Source: Ferirhizobium litorale | GTDB taxonomy: Bacteria; Pseudomonadota; Alphaproteobacteria; Rhizobiales; Rhizobiaceae | Reading direction: 5' to 3' | Assembly: GCA_030028905.1 (NCBI GenBank) | Contig: JALDYZ010000002.1 | Location: 620,001-684,000, forward strand | DNA length: 64,000 bases | Part shown: positions 1 to 9,068 of the stretch, piece by piece | Layout of the letters: every line of letters starts with the position of its first letter | Position numbering within the stretch: position 1 is the first letter of the stretch | The notes under the pieces: generated by a model | Databases searched by the model: none | What the model was told of the DNA's origin: nothing | The model's input: only the letters and a program-made list of their open reading frames with translations | Translations under genes and position numbers: made by a program

Positions 1-1094
1 TTTCGATGGCGATGGGCGCATTCCTTTCCGGCGTCATGCTCGCCGAATCCTCCTACCGGCATGAACTCGAAGCCGACATCGAGCCCTTCCGCGGCGTGCT
101 CCTCGCCATCTTCTTCATGGCGGTCGGCCTGTCGCTCGAAATCGACGTCATCATTGACAACCTGCTGCTGATCGCCATCGCGGTGCCGGTGCTCATGGCG
201 ATCAAGGCGCTGGTCATCTACGCGATCTGCCGCGCTACCGGCTCCCCGCACAACGATGCCATCCGCATTGCCTTCCTGCTGCCGCAGGGCGGGGAGTTCG
301 GATTCGTGCTGTTCACCGCTGCGGCAAGGGCCGAACTGTTCACGTCCTCGACGGCCTCCCTCCTGATCGCCATCGTGACGATCTCCATGGCGCTGACGCC
401 GCTCGGCGCAACGCTCTCCAGGCGCCTGCTGACCGACGAGCGACGCGAGGAAATCGACGAGGACTTCGAGGGTGCCGGCTCGGACGTTCTGATGATCGGC
501 TTTTCCCGTTTCGGCCAGATCGCCGCCCAGGTGCTGCTGGCCAGCGGCCGCGACGTCACCATCATCGACACCTCAGCCGACCGTGTCCGACAGGCCGCCA
601 GTTTCGGGTTCCGGATCTATTTCGGCGACGGAACGCGCAAGGACGTGTTGCGGGCCGCGGGCATCGAACGGGCCAATATTGTCGCGATCTGCACCCAGAA
701 GCAGTCGACCACCGACCAGATCGTCGATCTTGTGCAGGCGGAGTACCCGCAGTCGCGTATCTATGTGCGTTCATACGACCGCATCCACACGCTGTCCCTG
801 AGAGCTCGCGGGGTCGACTACGAACTGCGCGAAACGCTGGAGTCCGGTCTGCTGTTCGGGCGCAGGACGATCGAGGGGCTGGGGGTGAGCGAGGACGACG
901 CGCTGGCGATCGCCGATGATATCCGCAAGCGCGACGAGGAGCGGCTGGTACTGCAGGCGGCCGAAGGCCTGCAGGCGGGGCGTCACATGCTGTATTCGCG
1001 CCCGGTTCGCCCCGAACCGTTGCTCAAGCCGAAGCGACCGATCGAGACCTTTGCCGAAGACCTGGATCCGGAACCGTCCGACGCCCTGTCCTGA
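1..1094 (+). CDS. Kef-type monovalent cation:proton antiporter, C-terminal part (5' end outside window)
   Basis: The reading frame is open from the first bases, so the gene starts upstream. The visible ~363 residues begin in the membrane antiporter domain (hydrophobic segments over roughly residues 25-140, with the conserved GVMLAESSYRHELEADIEPF region) and continue into a cytosolic nucleotide-binding TrkA-N/RCK domain starting at VLMIGFSRFGQIAAQVL near residue 160. This order is that of CPA2 family potassium-efflux antiporters such as KefB/KefC, which exchange K+ for protons at the inner membrane under ligand control. The C-terminal 80 residues are polar. Which Kef paralogue it is cannot be decided without the N-terminus. 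It converges with the patatin gene, five bases away. Confidence 0.85.
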   Translation, partial: SMAMGAFLSGVMLAESSYRHELEADIEPFRGVLLAIFFMAVGLSLEIDVIIDNLLLIAIAVPVLMAIKALVIYAICRATGSPHNDAIRIAFLLPQGGEFGFVLFTAAARAELFTSSTASLLIAIVTISMALTPLGATLSRRLLTDERREEIDEDFEGAGSDVLMIGFSRFGQIAAQVLLASGRDVTIIDTSADRVRQAASFGFRIYFGDGTRKDVLRAAGIERANIVAICTQKQSTTDQIVDLVQAEYPQSRIYVRSYDRIHTLSLRARGVDYELRETLESGLLFGRRTIEGLGVSEDDALAIADDIRKRDEERLVLQAAEGLQAGRHMLYSRPVRPEPLLKPKRPIETFAEDLDPEPSDALS

Positions 1095-1099
1095 AAGGG

Positions 1100-1966
1100 T
1101 CAGTGCCTGGCGATTTCCGTCTCGATGGCCCGCTTGAGTTCGTCGCGGATGCCGATCGAATCGGCGAGGACTTCGCGCGCGCGCAGGAAATCCAGCACGC
1201 GAAAATGGCTGACCGTCGGGCGCAGCAGGATATCCGGCGTATGCAGCTTGAGGCGCAGCGAGATATTGGCCTGCATCATCAGTTGCGTCGCGCCATACAG
1301 GCTGTCGAACATCGTCGGCATCTCGTCGGCATTGCCCTCCGGAACGCCCGCCACATCGATGCCGATGACGATATCGGCCCTGCCCATGACATGTTCGAAG
1401 GGCACGGGGTTCATGAATCCGCCATCGATCATGATGCGCCCGTTGACGCGCACCGGGCTGAAGACGGCGGGAAGCGCGGCCGAGGCCGCGAGCGCGGGGT
1501 AGAGTTCGCCCTCTTCGACCACGACTTCCCGATGGCCGTAGTAGTCGGTCACCAGCACCTTCAACGGGATCTTGAGTTCACCGAACTTCGAGGGAACCGG
1601 CTTCGGAAGGAACGCCTTGAGCACGCGCTCCAGGTTGAAGCGCCCGAAAGGCAATCCGCCGGCCATGGCCTCGCCTATACTCGACGGACGCAGACTCCAC
1701 AGCTTGTTGACGACGCCGACGCGGTCGCCGAGCGTGGAAAGCGTATAGTCGCGGATATCCGCGCCGCTCATGCCGGAGGCCATGGCAGCGCCCATGATCG
1801 CGCCGATCGACGATCCGGCGATCACCACCGGCTTGATGCCGAGTTCGTCGAGCACCTCGATCACGTGGATATGGGCAAGGCCGCGGGCGCCGCCGCCGCC
1901 GAGGGCGAGCGCAACGGTCGGCGTGGCCGACGGCTTTTCTTCAACGGCAGCGGTTTCGGACGTCAT
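1100..1966 (-). CDS. Patatin-like phospholipase family protein
   Basis: The 288-residue protein has the patatin hallmarks: an oxyanion-hole glycine run GGGGARGLAHI near residue 22, the nucleophile elbow GSSIG (serine of G-x-S-x-G) near residue 52, and the DGG motif (IDGGFMNP) near residue 181 that supplies the catalytic aspartate. Family members are serine/aspartate dyad acyl hydrolases acting on phospholipids or other esters; the short bacterial form resembles the RssA/YchK type. No signal peptide is visible, so a cytosolic or membrane-peripheral site is likely. The natural substrate is unknown. It lies about 90 bp downstream of rsmD on the same strand and could be co-transcribed. Confidence 0.85.
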   Translation of the reverse strand: MTSETAAVEEKPSATPTVALALGGGGARGLAHIHVIEVLDELGIKPVVIAGSSIGAIMGAAMASGMSGADIRDYTLSTLGDRVGVVNKLWSLRPSSIGEAMAGGLPFGRFNLERVLKAFLPKPVPSKFGELKIPLKVLVTDYYGHREVVVEEGELYPALAASAALPAVFSPVRVNGRIMIDGGFMNPVPFEHVMGRADIVIGIDVAGVPEGNADEMPTMFDSLYGATQLMMQANISLRLKLHTPDILLRPTVSHFRVLDFLRAREVLADSIGIRDELKRAIETEIARH

Positions 1967-2056
1967 CGCGCATCACACCTTCTTGGCCGCGGCACCTACA
2001 AGGGATCGCGGATCTACTCTGCCGGCCGGGTGCGATACCGATCACGCCCGCGCGTT

Positions 2057-2617
2057 TCAGACGGGTTCGTAGCGATAGAAGTGCATCTTCGTATCGCCGA
2101 ATGTCCGCTGCTCCAGGAACCGGAAATTCTCATCGGGCGAAGCCGTGACGTCCGCGCGTTCCTCGAGGAGCGCGAGTGCACCCGGCACCAGCCACCCGCC
2201 CGCATGCGCTGCAGTCATCGCCTTTTCGCCGAGACCCTTGCCGTAGGGCGGATCGGCAAACAGCAGGTGGAACGGCTCGATATTGCCGACGGAACCAAGC
2301 TGCGTGGCGTCGCGGCGCAGGATGCGTGCGCGACCGTGCAGGCCGAAGGCATCGATGTTCTCCCAGAGGAGCCCGCGGCCCTCGACGCTGTTTTCGATGA
2401 ACAGCGCATGGCGGCAGCCACGCGACAGGGCTTCGATGCCGACCGCGCCGGTGCCGGCGAAGATGTCGATCACGCGGGTGCCGTCCAGAGATTCCGGATA
2501 GGCGTGGCTCAGGATGTTGAACAGGCTCTCACGCGTCCGGTCGATGGTCGGCCGGATCGCGTTCGATTTGGGAGTGGCCAGAGAGCGGCCGCGAAACTCA
2601 CCGCCGACGATCCGCAC
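2057..2617 (-). CDS. rsmD: 16S rRNA (guanine(966)-N2)-methyltransferase RsmD
   Basis: The 186-residue length and sequence fit RsmD. It opens with MRIVGGEFRGRSL and the PTIDRTRESLFNIL segment, has a SAM-binding loop DIFAGTGAVGIEALSRG, and the N6/N2 amine methyltransferase motif DPPYGKG near residue 123. RsmD methylates G966 of 16S rRNA on the assembling 30S subunit. The start overlaps the 3' end of the upstream pseudouridine synthase gene by 20 bases, which suggests translational coupling of two rRNA-modification genes. No unusual features. Confidence 0.93.
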   Translation of the reverse strand: MRIVGGEFRGRSLATPKSNAIRPTIDRTRESLFNILSHAYPESLDGTRVIDIFAGTGAVGIEALSRGCRHALFIENSVEGRGLLWENIDAFGLHGRARILRRDATQLGSVGNIEPFHLLFADPPYGKGLGEKAMTAAHAGGWLVPGALALLEERADVTASPDENFRFLEQRTFGDTKMHFYRYEPV

Positions 2618-4559
2618 CGCGCGTCATCCCCTTGCCCCCACCAGTGCGCCCACGCGGCTTGTCGCCACCGGGACGGTCAGAATGCGGTTTGCCCCCGAAA
2701 GACTTGCCGCCAGGTTTCTTTCCGAAGGGCTTGCCGCCCTCGGGCCGCTCGGTGCGGCGCTCGCCCGAAAAACTCTTCGAACGAGGACGTTCATCGCCCT
2801 CGCCTCGCGGCTTGCGATCTTCCCAGGGACGGTCGCCACGGGGACGCTCGGCGCCTTCGGCGCGCGGCTTGCGGTCGCCACGCGGCTTGTCGCCGAATGG
2901 CCGGTCACCGGCAGGTCGCTCGGAACGGCGCTCGCCGGAAAAGCTCTTCGAACGCGGGCGCTCATCACCCTCGCCTCGCGGCTTGCGATCTTCCCAGGGA
3001 CGGTCGCCACGGGGACGCTCGGCACCTTCAGCGCGGGGCTTGCGGTCGCCACGCGGCCTGTCGCCGAATGGCCGGTCACCGGCAGGCCGTTCGGAACGGC
3101 GCTCGCCGGAAAAGCTCTTCGAACGCGGGCGCTCATCACCCTCGCCTCGCGGCTTGCGATCTTCCCAGGGGCGGTCGCCACGGGGACGCTCGGCACCTTC
3201 GGCGCGCGGCTTGCGGTCGCCACGCGGCTTGTCGCCAAAACGCTTGTCGGCGGTGCGGGTCGGGCGCTTGGCAGCTGCCGGCTTACGCTTCTTGGCAGGC
3301 TGCTCCTCGGTGTTCGTCTTGAACTCGATGGCGAAGGGCCGCTCCATGTCGATTGCGGAGGATTTCACGCCCTTGGATGTTACCGGGCGCGCACCCGGAG
3401 CCATCCAGACGTTTGCAGTCCGTATCTCTCCGAGCGCCTTCTTCTTCGGCTTGGCGCCGCCGAAACGGTCGTTGTCATCCTTGCGGCCGAACCGGTCGCC
3501 ACCCTTGCGATCATCCGGGCGGGTATCGAGCCGGTCGAGCGCGCGCTCACGCCGGTCGCCCTCGCGTTCGCGGCGGGGCCGTTCGGCGCGATGTTCCGGC
3601 TCCTCTTCAAGCTCGGCTACGGCAACGGCCGGCTCGTTGTAGATCGGTGCGTCGAAGTTCGCCTTGGCTTCCTCGATGAGGCGCGGTCCGAGCTGGTCGC
3701 GCAGCGTGCGGCCGCGCACCTCGAGCACATGACCCTCGGGAATGTCGCCGAGCTGGAACGGACCATACGAAATACGGATCAGCCGGTTCACCTCGAGGCC
3801 GAGCGCGCCGAGCACGTTCTTGATCTCGCGGTTCTTGCCTTCGCGCAAGCCCATGGTGATCCAGACGTTGTGGCCCTGGGTGCGGTCGAGCGTCGCCTCG
3901 ATCGAGCCGTAGAGCACGCCGTCGACGGCGATGCCCTCCTTCAGCTTGTCGAGCGCAGCCTGGTCGACATCGCCATGGGCACGAACGCGATAGCGGCGCA
4001 GCCAGCCGGTCGACGGCAGCTCGAGAGCCCGCGCCAGCCCGCCGTCATTGGTCAGTAGCAGCAGGCCTTCGGTGTTGATGTCGAGGCGGCCGATCGAGAG
4101 AACCCGCGGCAGTTCCTCCGGCAGGTTGTCGAATACGGTGGGGCGACCTTCCGGATCGGAGTTGGTGGTCACCAGTCCCGCCGGCTTGTGGTAGAGCCAC
4201 AGGCGCGTGCGCTCGATGCCGCGGATCGGCACGCCGTCGACCTCGATGCGGTCGGCAAGCGTGGCGTTGACCACCGGCGTATCGAGGACAACACCGTTGA
4301 GGCTGACGCGCCCTTCCATGATCATGCGCTCGATGTCGCGACGGGAGGCGACGCCTGCGCGCGCCATGATCTTGGAAATGCGTTCCGGCTTCATCGCATC
4401 CCCGCCCTCGGCCACCGCAGCCGGCTTGGGCCGCCGCTCGGCCGTGGCCGGACGCGGCTTATCGCTGTTGCGCAAACCGCCCTTGGGACCGGATTTCGTG
4501 TTTCGGTCGCGATCGAAGCTCTTGGCCCCGGACCGCTTTGGCTTGTCTTTGTAAGTCAT
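2598..4559 (-). CDS. rluB: Pseudouridine synthase, RluB/RsuA family, with long Arg-rich repeat tail
   Basis: The protein has 653 residues, far longer than the ~250-300 of the enzyme core. An S4 RNA-binding domain (ERISKIMARAGVASRRDIER) starts near residue 59, and the catalytic segment GRLDINTEGLLLLTNDG, with the nucleophilic Asp, sits near residue 157. The core ends around residue 300. The rest is low-complexity, rich in Arg, Asp, Pro, Gly and Lys, and contains three tandem 57-residue repeats (about residues 440-610) followed by a Gly/Lys tail. RluB modifies U2605 of 23S rRNA; the assignment within the RsuA/RluB/RluE group is from overall similarity. The disordered cationic tail probably binds RNA, which is inference. 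The gene is divergent from tadA and overlaps rsmD. Confidence 0.88.
   Translation of the reverse strand: MTYKDKPKRSGAKSFDRDRNTKSGPKGGLRNSDKPRPATAERRPKPAAVAEGGDAMKPERISKIMARAGVASRRDIERMIMEGRVSLNGVVLDTPVVNATLADRIEVDGVPIRGIERTRLWLYHKPAGLVTTNSDPEGRPTVFDNLPEELPRVLSIGRLDINTEGLLLLTNDGGLARALELPSTGWLRRYRVRAHGDVDQAALDKLKEGIAVDGVLYGSIEATLDRTQGHNVWITMGLREGKNREIKNVLGALGLEVNRLIRISYGPFQLGDIPEGHVLEVRGRTLRDQLGPRLIEEAKANFDAPIYNEPAVAVAELEEEPEHRAERPRREREGDRRERALDRLDTRPDDRKGGDRFGRKDDNDRFGGAKPKKKALGEIRTANVWMAPGARPVTSKGVKSSAIDMERPFAIEFKTNTEEQPAKKRKPAAAKRPTRTADKRFGDKPRGDRKPRAEGAERPRGDRPWEDRKPRGEGDERPRSKSFSGERRSERPAGDRPFGDRPRGDRKPRAEGAERPRGDRPWEDRKPRGEGDERPRSKSFSGERRSERPAGDRPFGDKPRGDRKPRAEGAERPRGDRPWEDRKPRGEGDERPRSKSFSGERRTERPEGGKPFGKKPGGKSFGGKPHSDRPGGDKPRGRTGGGKGMTRGADRRR
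2730..3242 (-). repeat. Three tandem 171-bp (57-codon) repeats inside rluB
   Basis: Three near-identical head-to-tail units with a 171-bp period encode the same 57-residue Arg/Asp/Pro-rich block (each contains GDRPWEDRKPRGEGDERPRS and SKSFSGERR). The shared string ctcttcgaac recurs at about 2773, 2944 and 3115. Unit size is a multiple of three, so copy number can change without shifting frame. The units differ by only a few bases, implying recent duplication or gene conversion. Confidence 0.9.
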
Positions 4560-4629
4560 TTTTTGTTTGCCTGAACTTTCGTTCGTGTCCTATCAGGTCA
4601 CACGACCGGGGTTAAGAGGAAATCGCTGC

Positions 4630-5085
4630 ATGACGCAGACAAAACGCTTCATGGATCTCGCCCTCGCCGAGGCCGAAGCTGCGGGGGCCAGAGGTGAAAT
4701 TCCGGTCGGCGCCGTCCTCGTCGTCGACGGCGCGGTCATCGCCGCATCCGGCAACCGCACCCGGCAACTCAAAGACGTCACGGCGCACGCCGAAGTCGAG
4801 GTCATTCGCATGGCGGCGCAGGCGCTCGGTCAGGAGCGGCTCGCAGGCGCAGACCTCTACGTCACCCTCGAGCCCTGCACCATGTGCGCCGCAGCCATCT
4901 CCTTCGCCCGGCTGCGTCGTGTCTACTACGGGGCCGAGGACCCGAAAGGCGGCGCGGTCGACAACGGCGTTCGGTTCTTCGCCCAGCCGACATGCCACCA
5001 CGCACCCGAGGTCTATTCCGGCATCGGCGCCACCGCGGCGGCGGAACTGCTGATCGACTTCTTCAAGCCGAAACGCGAGCTGTAG
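4630..5085 (+). CDS. tadA: tRNA-specific adenosine(34) deaminase TadA
   Basis: A 151-residue cytidine/deoxycytidylate deaminase-fold protein with the zinc and catalytic motifs HAEVEVI (His and proton-shuttling Glu) and PCTMCAAAI (two Cys ligands), spaced as in TadA. It converts A34 to inosine in the tRNA-Arg(ACG) wobble position. The ATG at 4630 is chosen over an upstream in-frame start at 4567 because homology begins at MTQTKRFMDLALAEA and a GAGGAAA Shine-Dalgarno-like stretch precedes it. It is divergent from rluB, with about 70 bp between them. Confidence 0.93.
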   Translation: MTQTKRFMDLALAEAEAAGARGEIPVGAVLVVDGAVIAASGNRTRQLKDVTAHAEVEVIRMAAQALGQERLAGADLYVTLEPCTMCAAAISFARLRRVYYGAEDPKGGAVDNGVRFFAQPTCHHAPEVYSGIGATAAAELLIDFFKPKREL

Positions 5086-5095
5086 GCCTCAAATC

Positions 5096-5120
5096 AAAAC
5101 GCGACGCCGAGGCGCCGCGT
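5096..5120 (-). terminator. Intrinsic terminator after the lipoprotein gene
   Basis: Arms 5099-5108 and 5111-5120 form a 10-bp stem with one G-T pair; on the minus strand the stem is followed by TTTTGATTT. It lies between the convergent tadA and lipoprotein genes, 25 bp past the latter's stop. Confidence 0.55.
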
Positions 5121-5145
5121 CATCATCTGCGGGTTTCAAACCGTC

Positions 5146-5769
5146 TTACTGGAAAGGCATCCACCATTTGGAATCCTGCTTGGCGGCAACGGCTTCCTTC
5201 TTGCGGCGCTTTTCCTTCTTCGATTCCGGTTCGCCGAGATCCGCAAGCTGCGCATCGTCACCTACCTCACGATAGGTGGTCGGCGGGTCGCTCAGGAACC
5301 GGCGCCCGTCATAGGCACCCTGCTGCTCGCGGCGCGCCGCGCGGTACTGCTCGAACTGCTGCTCGGTGGAAAGCTTGCGCCCGTTGGCATCGGCTTGCGC
5401 AAGCGGCGAACGGTAGCTGGAGCTGCCCTTGTTGGCCTCGGCCTCTTCCTTCAAGCGATCGCGGGTATCTTCGGGAGACTCGAGCCACTGCGGATTGCTC
5501 TTGCCCGCGAGCGACTGCTGCGGCTGCACAAGTTGCTTCTCCGCCGTCTTGCCCGGAACGACCAGTCCCGGACGGGGCTGGTAGGCGAGGTTCTCTTCCC
5601 GCTTGGTGATGCTCTTCAGCGAGGTCGCGTCGGCGAGATCCTCGATCAACTGCACGCTGGATGACTTGTCGGTGCCGTAGGTGGGACCAAGGCAACCGGT
5701 CAATGTGAGGCACGCCCCCAGGAGTCCCGCGATGCTTGCAGTTACTCGCAACCCATGTGTCTTCTTCAT
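5146..5769 (-). CDS. Putative outer-membrane or periplasmic lipoprotein, function unknown
   Basis: The start at 5769 gives a clean lipoprotein signal: MKKTHGLRVT, a hydrophobic core, then lipobox LTGC near residue 25. GGAAGG stands seven bases upstream. An in-frame start at 5805 would bury the signal and is rejected. The 207-residue mature region is hydrophilic, rich in Gln, Glu, Lys and Arg, with predicted disorder or coiled coil and a Lys-rich stretch (ESKKEKRRKKEA) before a WWMPFQ C-terminus. Similar DUF-type lipoproteins occur in rhizobia, but I assign no function. It lies downstream of ileS in the same direction with a 132-bp gap. Confidence 0.75.
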   Translation of the reverse strand: MKKTHGLRVTASIAGLLGACLTLTGCLGPTYGTDKSSSVQLIEDLADATSLKSITKREENLAYQPRPGLVVPGKTAEKQLVQPQQSLAGKSNPQWLESPEDTRDRLKEEAEANKGSSSYRSPLAQADANGRKLSTEQQFEQYRAARREQQGAYDGRRFLSDPPTTYREVGDDAQLADLGEPESKKEKRRKKEAVAAKQDSKWWMPFQ

Positions 5770-5901
5770 GAAAACCCTTCCAGCCACGCCGGCGAATCGG
5801 ATCACTAAACCGATTACATGCCGACTGCCGCAAAATTTCGTCCAATTTCAGGCAGATGTACCGGATGAGATGCAAAAGTGCAAATCATCCGGCATTTTTC
5901 C

Positions 5902-8823
5902 TCAGCGCAGTGCCGCCCATTCGCGAAGAGCAGCTGCGTCACGGGCGGAGACATCCGGATAGTCGGGGTCGGAACCGACATCGGTGGTGATGCGCCAGGA
6001 GCGGGCGCATTTCCGCCCCTCTGCCAACGACGGTACGACGCTGACCTTGGCGACCTCGTCCAGGCGGAAGGCATCGGCAGGTCCTTCCGACGGCTCGATC
6101 GTGATCGCCGAGGTGATGCAGATATCGGCGAAATCCTCACCTTCCAGCGCCTTCAGCAATTCCGGATCCGCGACGTAGACCACCGGGGCCGCTTCCAGCG
6201 ACGAACCGATGCGCTTGTCCTTGCGCTCGATCTCCAACGCGCCCGTGACGACCTTGCGCACCTCGCGGATCTTGTGCCAGCGCGCGACCAGCGCGTCGTT
6301 GCGCCATTCGGACGACACCGCAGCGAACTGCTCGAGATGCACCGATTCAGCACCCGGGTTGCGCGACAGCCATGCCTCCTCGGTGGTGAAGGGCAGCATC
6401 GGCGCCAGCCAGGTCACCAGGCAATCGAAGATCTTGCGGATGACGAAAAGCGCAGCGCGACGGCGCAGCGACGACGGCGCGTCGCAGTAGAGCGTATCCT
6501 TGCGGATATCGAAGTAGAAAGCGGAAAGCTCGACATTCGCGAAGTCGATGAGGGCGCGGGCGATCCTCTTGAAATCGAAGGCGTCGTAACCGTCACGCAC
6601 CATCCGGTCGAGTTCGGCAAGGCGATGCAGCATCAGCTTTTCGAGATCCGGCAGATCGGCGTAGGCGAACTCCTCGCCCTTGTCGTGCGCCAGCGTGCCG
6701 AGCATCCAGCGGATGGTGTTGCGCAGCTTGCGATAGGCGTCGATGTTGGTCTGGATGATCGCCTTGCCGAGACGCTGGTCTTCCCAGTAGTCGGTAGTCA
6801 TCACCCAGAGACGCAGGATATCGGCTCCGGCGTCCTTCATGATGTCCTGCGGCGAGACGACGTTGCCCTTGGACTTCGACATCTTCTCGCCCTTCTCGTC
6901 CATCGTGAACCCGTGGGTGACGACGGCGTTGTAGGGCGCGCGGCCGCGCGTCGCGCAGCTTTCGAGCAGCGACGAGTGGAACCAGCCGCGGTGCTGGTCG
7001 GAACCTTCCAGATAGACGTCGGCCGGCCACTTCAGGTCGGGACGGTCTTCCAGGGTAAAGACGTGGGTCGAACCGGAGTCGAACCAGACGTCGAGAATGT
7101 CCCTGACCTGATGCCAGCGGGCATGGTCGTGGTCGTTGCCGAGGAACCGCTCCTTGGCGCCTTCGGCGAACCAGGCATCCGCGCCTTCCTTCTCGAAGGC
7201 GTCGAGGATACGGGCATTGACGGCCTCGTCGACGAGGATCTCGCCCTCTTCGTCGGCGAAGATGGCGATCGGCACGCCCCAGGCGCGCTGGCGCGACAGG
7301 ACCCAGTCCGGTCGGTTCTCGATCATTGCGCGCAGCCGGTTCTGGCCGGCGGCCGGAACGAAGCGGGTGGCGTCGATCGCCGACAGCGAACGCGAGCGCA
7401 GCGTCGTGCCGTCGCCGAGTTCCTTGTCCATGTAGACGAACCACTGCGGCGTGTTGCGGAAGATCACCGGCTTCTTGGAACGCCAGGAATGCGGATAGGA
7501 GTGCTTCAGGCGGCCACGGGCGAAGAGAGCATGGCGGGCGATCAGCGCCTTGATGACGCGCTCGTTGGCATCGCCCTTCTTGCCCTTGTCGTCGATGACG
7601 CGTCCGGCGCCGCCTTCGGCGTCCGGACCGAAGCCCGGCGCGTCGACGGTGAAGAAACCGGCGTCGTCGACCGGGAACGGGATCGCCGAGGAGATGCCGC
7701 GTGCTTCCAACTCGCGGGCCTTGTCCGTCCAGGCATCGAAGTCCTCGCGGCCATGGCTCGGCGCGGTATGCACGAAACCGGTGCCGGCATCGTCTGTGAC
7801 ATGGTCGCCGTCGAGCAGCGGCACATCGAAATGATAGCCGCCACCCAGCCCGTGCAGCGGATGGCTGCAGGTGATCGCTGCCAGTTCGTCAGCCTTGACA
7901 TCGCGCAGGAATGTAAAGGTGACCATGGCCTTGGCGGCGGACTCGTCGGCAAGGCGCTTGGCGAAGACCAGCTTTTCGCCGGGCTGCGGGCCGAAATCGT
8001 TCTCGGCGGACGTGACTTCGTATAGGCCGTAGGCGTAGCGCGAGGAATAGGCGATGGCGCGGTTGCCCGGGATCGTCCAGGGCGTCGTGGTCCAGATCAC
8101 GACGAAGGCGTCGCGCAGCCCCTCCGGTCCTTTCGCGACCGGGAATTTCACCCAGATCATGTCGCTTTCGACGTCGGCATATTCGACCTCGGCCTCGGCG
8201 AGCGCGGTGCGCTCGACGACGGACCACATGATCGGCTTGGAGCCGCGATAAAGCTGGCCGCTTTTCGCGATCTTCATCAGTTCGCCGGCGATGCGTGCTT
8301 CGGCGTGGAAGTTCATCGTGGTGTAGGGGTTTTCGAAGTCGCCCTCGATGCCGAGGCGCTTGAACTCCTCGGACTGGATCTTGATCCAGCCGGCGGCGAA
8401 GTCACGGCATTCCTGGCGGAATTCGTTGACCGGAACCTCGTCCTTGTTCTTGCCCTTCTCGCGGTACTTCTCCTCGATCTTCCATTCGATCGGCAGGCCG
8501 TGGCAGTCCCAACCCGGCACATAGTTGGAGTCGTAACCGCGCATCTGGAACGAGCGGGTGATGACGTCCTTGAGGATCTTGTTCAGCGCGTGGCCGATAT
8601 GGATATTGCCGTTGGCATAGGGCGGGCCATCATGCAGGACGAACTTTTCACGTCCGGCGGCAGAGGCGCGCAGCTTCTTGTAGAGGCCCATCTTCTGCCA
8701 GCGGGCAACGATCTCCGGCTCCTTCTGGGGAAGGCCGGCGCGCATCGGGAAATCCGTCTGCGGCAGATAGAGGGTGGTGGAGTAGTCCAGTTTTTCGACG
8801 GTATCGGTCATGGATGTGGCCAT
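5902..8823 (-). CDS. ileS: Isoleucyl-tRNA synthetase
   Basis: A full-length class I aminoacyl-tRNA synthetase of 973 residues that charges tRNA-Ile in the cytosol. The HIGH signature is in [18 protein letters not shown] near residue 77 and the KMSKS loop in [14 protein letters not shown] near residue 645. The CP1 editing domain between them carries the conserved [13 protein letters not shown]. The C-terminal anticodon-binding region ([12 protein letters not shown] onward) is present, but the protein ends without an obvious C-terminal zinc finger of the longer bacterial form. ATG at 8823 is preferred; 8811 is an alternative. ribF lies upstream in the same direction. Confidence 0.97.
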   Translation of the reverse strand: MATSMTDTVEKLDYSTTLYLPQTDFPMRAGLPQKEPEIVARWQKMGLYKKLRASAAGREKFVLHDGPPYANGNIHIGHALNKILKDVITRSFQMRGYDSNYVPGWDCHGLPIEWKIEEKYREKGKNKDEVPVNEFRQECRDFAAGWIKIQSEEFKRLGIEGDFENPYTTMNFHAEARIAGELMKIAKSGQLYRGSKPIMWSVVERTALAEAEVEYADVESDMIWVKFPVAKGPEGLRDAFVVIWTTTPWTIPGNRAIAYSSRYAYGLYEVTSAENDFGPQPGEKLVFAKRLADESAAKAMVTFTFLRDVKADELAAITCSHPLHGLGGGYHFDVPLLDGDHVTDDAGTGFVHTAPSHGREDFDAWTDKARELEARGISSAIPFPVDDAGFFTVDAPGFGPDAEGGAGRVIDDKGKKGDANERVIKALIARHALFARGRLKHSYPHSWRSKKPVIFRNTPQWFVYMDKELGDGTTLRSRSLSAIDATRFVPAAGQNRLRAMIENRPDWVLSRQRAWGVPIAIFADEEGEILVDEAVNARILDAFEKEGADAWFAEGAKERFLGNDHDHARWHQVRDILDVWFDSGSTHVFTLEDRPDLKWPADVYLEGSDQHRGWFHSSLLESCATRGRAPYNAVVTHGFTMDEKGEKMSKSKGNVVSPQDIMKDAGADILRLWVMTTDYWEDQRLGKAIIQTNIDAYRKLRNTIRWMLGTLAHDKGEEFAYADLPDLEKLMLHRLAELDRMVRDGYDAFDFKRIARALIDFANVELSAFYFDIRKDTLYCDAPSSLRRRAALFVIRKIFDCLVTWLAPMLPFTTEEAWLSRNPGAESVHLEQFAAVSSEWRNDALVARWHKIREVRKVVTGALEIERKDKRIGSSLEAAPVVYVADPELLKALEGEDFADICITSAITIEPSEGPADAFRLDEVAKVSVVPSLAEGRKCARSWRITTDVGSDPDYPDVSARDAAALREWAALR

Positions 8824-8906
8824 TGTCTCTGGCGCCCTGGTTTTTGGGGCCGCATGTCTCTGGAAAATATCGGTGACGGCAGAGCGTCCACGCGGGACGC
8901 CAGAAA

Positions 8907-8947
8907 CCCGGCCCTCCGGCAGCTCTCAGGCAGCGCAGGAGGCCGGG
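8907..8947 (-). terminator. Candidate hairpin between ribF and ileS
   Basis: Arms 8907-8917 and 8938-8947 pair over 10 bp with one bulged base, loop 20 nt; on the minus strand TTTCTGG follows. It could be a weak terminator for ribF or a structured ileS leader. The rest of 8824-9068 shows no gene. Confidence 0.3.
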
Positions 8948-9068
8948 CCAATAATTCGAATTGCTATGGTCAACCGAAAAGCAGTCATGTCGGGCGGTTG
9001 TTTACGGGTTTTTCCGTCGCTTGAAAAGGGCCCTGCAAGCCACAGCACGAGAAAGCCGAGTATTCCCG

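Noticed and set aside
1103..3322. 739-codon frame on the plus strand
   Set aside because: It runs opposite to the patatin, rsmD and rluB genes and is produced by high GC in the third position of their codons; no motif.
5878..8025. 715-codon frame on the plus strand
   Set aside because: Antisense shadow of ileS.
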